This document shows positions 60,601 through 64,000 of a DNA stretch of 64,000 bases, piece by piece. Origin of the DNA: Aquilaria yunnanensis (lineage: Eukaryota > Streptophyta > Magnoliopsida > Malvales > Thymelaeaceae); contig CM077593.1 in assembly GCA_039654915.1 (NCBI GenBank), positions 114,067,413 through 114,131,412 on the forward strand, read 5' to 3'. The notes below the pieces were generated by a model. It was not told the origin of the DNA. It searched no databases and saw nothing but the letters and a program-made list of their open reading frames with translations. The stretch's first letter is position 1, and every line of letters starts with the position of its first letter. The translations under genes and the position numbers were made by a program.

Positions 60601-61726
60601 CTATAGTTCCACAGTACCAGTAAAGGTGCTACAGCGGCAATGTATAAACCATTCGGATGCACCTTGGGATTTTTAGAGCTATGGGCCTTATGCTCAGGTG
60701 TTGGCAACTCCCTCCATAATCACTTTAGGGGCTTCATAAACCTCCCAAACCTTGATGCCTTACCTCCATAAGCTCCGAAACTCTCCTAGGACCACCATAG
60801 ACCATTTTCATGTAAACCTTTCTAAGCTTTAGGCAAACAAACATACCACACTAAGCCTTGGAACTCACTAGCTCACCATAAGTTAATTTTTACCATAACA
60901 GTGCATATCTTCTAAACTACTTAAACCATCAAGCAATCAACTAATACATGCATCAAACAAGTGCATAAACTAAACCCTTACCTCAATTATGAAAAACAGG
61001 TAAGCATTAAGCCCATCAAAGCAAAAATGGGCTCTTATAGGGTGTTCTTATGGTTCTAACACAAATAAATGGCACCAATTCAAGCTCAATTAAGCTATAC
61101 TTAAGCTCAAAAAATGTCAAGAAACCAAGAAAAACAAAGAAAAACATGTACCTAAGCTTCCCAAGCATAAAAAATGCCACATAAAGATCACCATACCAAA
61201 ACTATGTATAAGGAAGCTCCCAAATGTGTTCAAAAACCAATCTTCCTTCCAAACATCTTTAACTTTTCCCTTTTTAATAAAAGACCCGCTTAAATAATGC
61301 CATGAGACTAGAAAATTTTGTCCCATACTTTAGTTTTTTATCACTTAGGTCCTAAAGAACAACTTATGAACTTTAAAGCTAAGCCTATCACTTTGGAGTA
61401 CAAAATGACAGTTTTGCTCTTAGTGATATTTAGGTGCCAAAATGACCCAGGAATCATCTAACTCTCTAATAACTTGATTAACTTGCTAATTCACTATAAA
61501 TGAGACATTAAACATTTTATTTAGACTTATTAAATAAGTTTTACATGATCATTGATGGTCTGCTACCTAGAAGGCCATAGCACAAGATCTTTTGGTGTGT
61601 ACAATTTATGTAGTTGTATAAAAACCAATGCACAAAACCAAACCCTTGTGCCCAATGGTGTTTTTCTCTTGGCTATGCTACACATGAAAAGAGGTAATGA
61701 TGTTACAACCTGAGTACTCAATATAC
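57632..61726. other. Old retroelement-like sequence, no intact gene
   Basis: Moderate-GC, repeat-poor sequence unlike the AT-rich intergenic DNA to its left, with phrases such as CTTGGCTTGCCAACC and many CCTTA/TAAGG words. Probably decayed LTR-retroelement DNA. No domain could be read on either strand. Confidence 0.3.
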
Positions 61727-62050
61727 TTACGTTACTATGAATGTCACATTTCTTAGGTATAAACTATTTTCCCCAACTTGTATTGAATTCAGCTCTTCAA
61801 GGGGAGACATAAAAAAAAGAACTAAATTGGTTAAAGTTTGACTAAATAGGATATAATGATATGGATACACCATTACACAAGTCCATGAAAAGGTTGTAGA
61901 ACCTAGATCCATGAAACTAGATGAACTGCCTCCTAAAGAAAATGTCATTAAATAATTTGCCTTTTCAGGAAACACCAACACAAGCACCCTCATGTTATAG
62001 TTGCCAACGAAATAGCTTCTAATTGAGGTAAGCTCTCTAAACGTTCCCAA
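61727..62050 (-). pseudogene. LINE (L1-type) endonuclease fragment, tentative
   Basis: A 107-residue minus-strand frame contains SYFVGNYNMRVLVLVFPEKA (compare the GDFN..R...EK pattern of plant LINE endonucleases), SFMDLGSTTFSW (the FTW-like block) and YPYHYILFSQTLTN. The order and spacing fit the C-terminal part of an L1 endonuclease, but the GDFN Asp is lost and no reverse transcriptase is found downstream on the same strand. A degenerate fragment if real. Confidence 0.4.
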
Positions 62051-62963
62051 TGTTTCTCATGATATAAATAGCAAATATGAGCTACTTTTCAAGCATAATC
62101 AAGGAAAACCTCTAAAAATTGGTGCTTTCATAGGGTAGAAAAACAGATGTTTAGGTATTCAATTGCAAACCATGTATCCTTAGACAGACTTTCCAGACCT
62201 CTTAAAAACATTATGAAAGAAATCTTCTCATCCACTGTTGATAATGAGTGGAATTGTTTTCAAAGAAGGAGATAGGTCCAATTACAAGCTCCACGATCCA
62301 CTACCGATTCCATATCCGCCTTCAAATAAAAGAGTTGACCTATCATCCATGAAGCTAACATCTGAAGATACTCCAATGAAGCTACCTGAATAGTGGTGAT
62401 AAAGAGATTGGTTAAGCAGGCAAGAAAGAAGAAATCTGATAGCGGCGATGGCAAATGAGATAAAAAGTCGAGAGCGAGAAAAACATAGAGATAATTTTTA
62501 ATGCTTTTTTAATATATGAAAAATTGGAAAACAGTAAAAATAGTGTTTTCCAATTCTTCATAATATGGAAAACTGTTTTTTGAGAAAATAGAAAAAGAAA
62601 ACTTACGCACTAAACATATTTTCTTCTCATTTTCTAAAATTAAACATGGCCTAAATGTTGCATTTCATTAAGGGTAGTTTTGGATTTAAAGGTTAAAATT
62701 TGATATGTATTAGTATATCAATTAATTCAGTAATTACTTAATCACCTCCAACTTGTGCTTTATATTATATATAATAGATTTTCCAATTTTTAAAAAATTC
62801 TCTAAAAAATTTAGAAAATTTTCCAAAACTAAGCATGGGCTAGGTGTTGTGTTTCATTAAGGGCATTTTTGGATTTTAAGATTAAAATTTGACGTGTCAA
62901 TCAATTAGTATATCAATTAATTCAATAATTACTTAATCACCCCAGCTTGTACTTTATAATATA
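62051..62963. other. Intergenic DNA with a local duplication
   Basis: About 62650-62760 and 62835-62950 are copies of one ~180-bp-period segment (TTTCATTAAGGG.A.TTTTGGATTT, AGTATATCAATTAATTCA). No gene recognised. Confidence 0.5.
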
Positions 62964-63197
62964 CTTCCTCTGTCCTAAAATTTTTGCTCTATTTGACTTT
63001 TTATTGTATTTTTATTTGAATTTATTCATATTATTGTTTGTTAGAAAAAATTTAAAAAAATATATATTTAAAAACTATATGTCTTGGTTTATCATTTATA
63101 TATAAAATTTATATATATATATATTAAATGCTAAAAATAAAAAATTCTAAATTAATTGTAAAAAATAAATGGAGCAAAACTTTTTAGATGGATGAAG
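62964..63197. mobile_element. Stowaway-type MITE, 234 bp
   Basis: Ends CTTCCTCTGTCC and, reversed, CTTCATCCATC, flanked by TA. Closely related to the copy at 49938-50168 (shared TTTTTGCT..ATTTGACTTTTT, AAATGGA.CAAAA). Confidence 0.75.
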
Positions 63198-63199
63198 TA

Positions 63200-64000
63200 T
63201 ATAATTACCACGGATAGCGTGCGCATATGTTCATTTGAACATAGCAGGTAAATGACACTCTTACCCCTAACTATTTTATCTAATTAATATCATATGCCCA
63301 AATCAGATCGTGAGATAAAAGCAAAATTCAAAGAGTTCTAGAATCTTCATGCTCTCCGGTCTCCATGGTCGATGCCGACGGCGGCCTCCGATGCTCTTCG
63401 ATCTCCATGATCGATGCCGGCGACGGCCTGAGACAATCCTCCAACGGCGGCCCGCGACAATCCTTTGATCAACGAAGTTCTCAGAAAGCGATGAAGCCGA
63501 GTCACCGATGACGATGAATGAGACTACGTCAAAGATGTTGACAATGATGACAAGAGGAGCGGCCTGATTGTCAATTGTTGATCGCTGCCTGGTTGAATCA
63601 CGTCGCCTGATCGAACTGCTGCCTAATCGACTCGCTCCGCCTGATCAAATCGCCGATTGCCGCCTGATAGACGCGATGGCGAGCCTGAAATCGGAGACGA
63701 TTGAAGCCGATGACGCGACGATGGTGATGGTGGAATCGCACCGCTTGATCGCCGTGATGGTTAGCTTGAAATCGGAGGTAGTGATTTGAGGTTAGGCGAT
63801 CGGAGGCAATTCAATGAGATCCAAAGGTAGGCGACCGGCAATGATGAACGGCAAAGGATGCAGATCCAGAATCAGCGGCTATGAGGACAACGACTGTGGA
63901 GGAAGAGCGGCAGTTGTGGAGGGTCGGTGGCGGAGAACAGAGGAGAGATGATAGGGATGAAAAGGAGAAGCGGAAGATAAGAGACGTTTTCCAACAGGAA
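63200..64000. other. GC-richer block at the right edge, no supported gene
   Basis: From 63350 the sequence is rich in GATCG, GCCG and GGCGA words, like the interiors of the TIR elements at 51200-51760 and 52550-53220. Frames are short and of low complexity. It may be the left half of another such element cut by the window. Confidence 0.35.

Overview
This window is nuclear DNA of a flowering plant, most likely a eudicot. It is AT-rich, has GT-AG introns, and carries plant-specific families: a GH3 auxin-amido synthetase relic, plant Helitron, CACTA, Mutator, hAT and Stowaway elements, and a giant Tat/Ogre-like LTR retrotransposon. No intact ordinary host gene is visible. The species cannot be fixed from the sequence alone.

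Layout. 1-5879: a decayed GH3 gene that runs in from the left edge. Exons end at 51, 299 and 5335, and the last exon is 5408-5879. A 4.2-kb intron holds a CACTA-like element. 6263-15915: two Helitrons joined exactly head to tail. The first encodes a spliced Rep protein cut off at the start of its helicase, and carries a ~1.08-kb near-perfect inverted repeat around a captured gene fragment. 15916-21030: intergenic DNA with a Mutator-type element (1.29 kb, 9-bp target duplication), a hAT-like element, and a Stowaway element holding a TRIM relic. 21031-43813: one 22.8-kb LTR retrotransposon with 3.65-kb, almost identical LTRs, a CTGCC target duplication, PBS and PPT. 43814-64000: intergenic DNA with several terminal-inverted-repeat elements with 8-10 bp duplications, two Stowaway elements, an LTR-type/LINE-type relic zone and an orphan exon-like fragment.

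The standout is the retrotransposon. Its own genes are reduced to a damaged gag and a protease; no reverse transcriptase, RNase H or integrase is visible, so it must depend on a helper. Where pol would be expected it carries a cargo block on the same strand: four tandem genes for a 182-residue basic, cysteine-rich protein (one with a nonsense codon), then an intronless LONELY GUY (LOG)-type cytokinin-activating enzyme gene. The basic/zinc-finger core of the 182-residue proteins resembles the cysteine-rich nucleic-acid-binding proteins of carlavirus-like plant RNA viruses. Copies 2-4 and the LOG gene each have the same promoter-like core, TCATCnCTATAAAT, a short way upstream of the ATG. After the cargo comes a 3.7-kb array of 85-86 bp units, each able to fold into two hairpins.

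My reading, which is inference, is a non-autonomous giant retroelement that acquired a virus-like gene and a hormone-activation gene and expresses them as separate transcription units. Near-identical LTRs indicate recent insertion. All homology statements rest on motif recognition by eye; no database search was possible.
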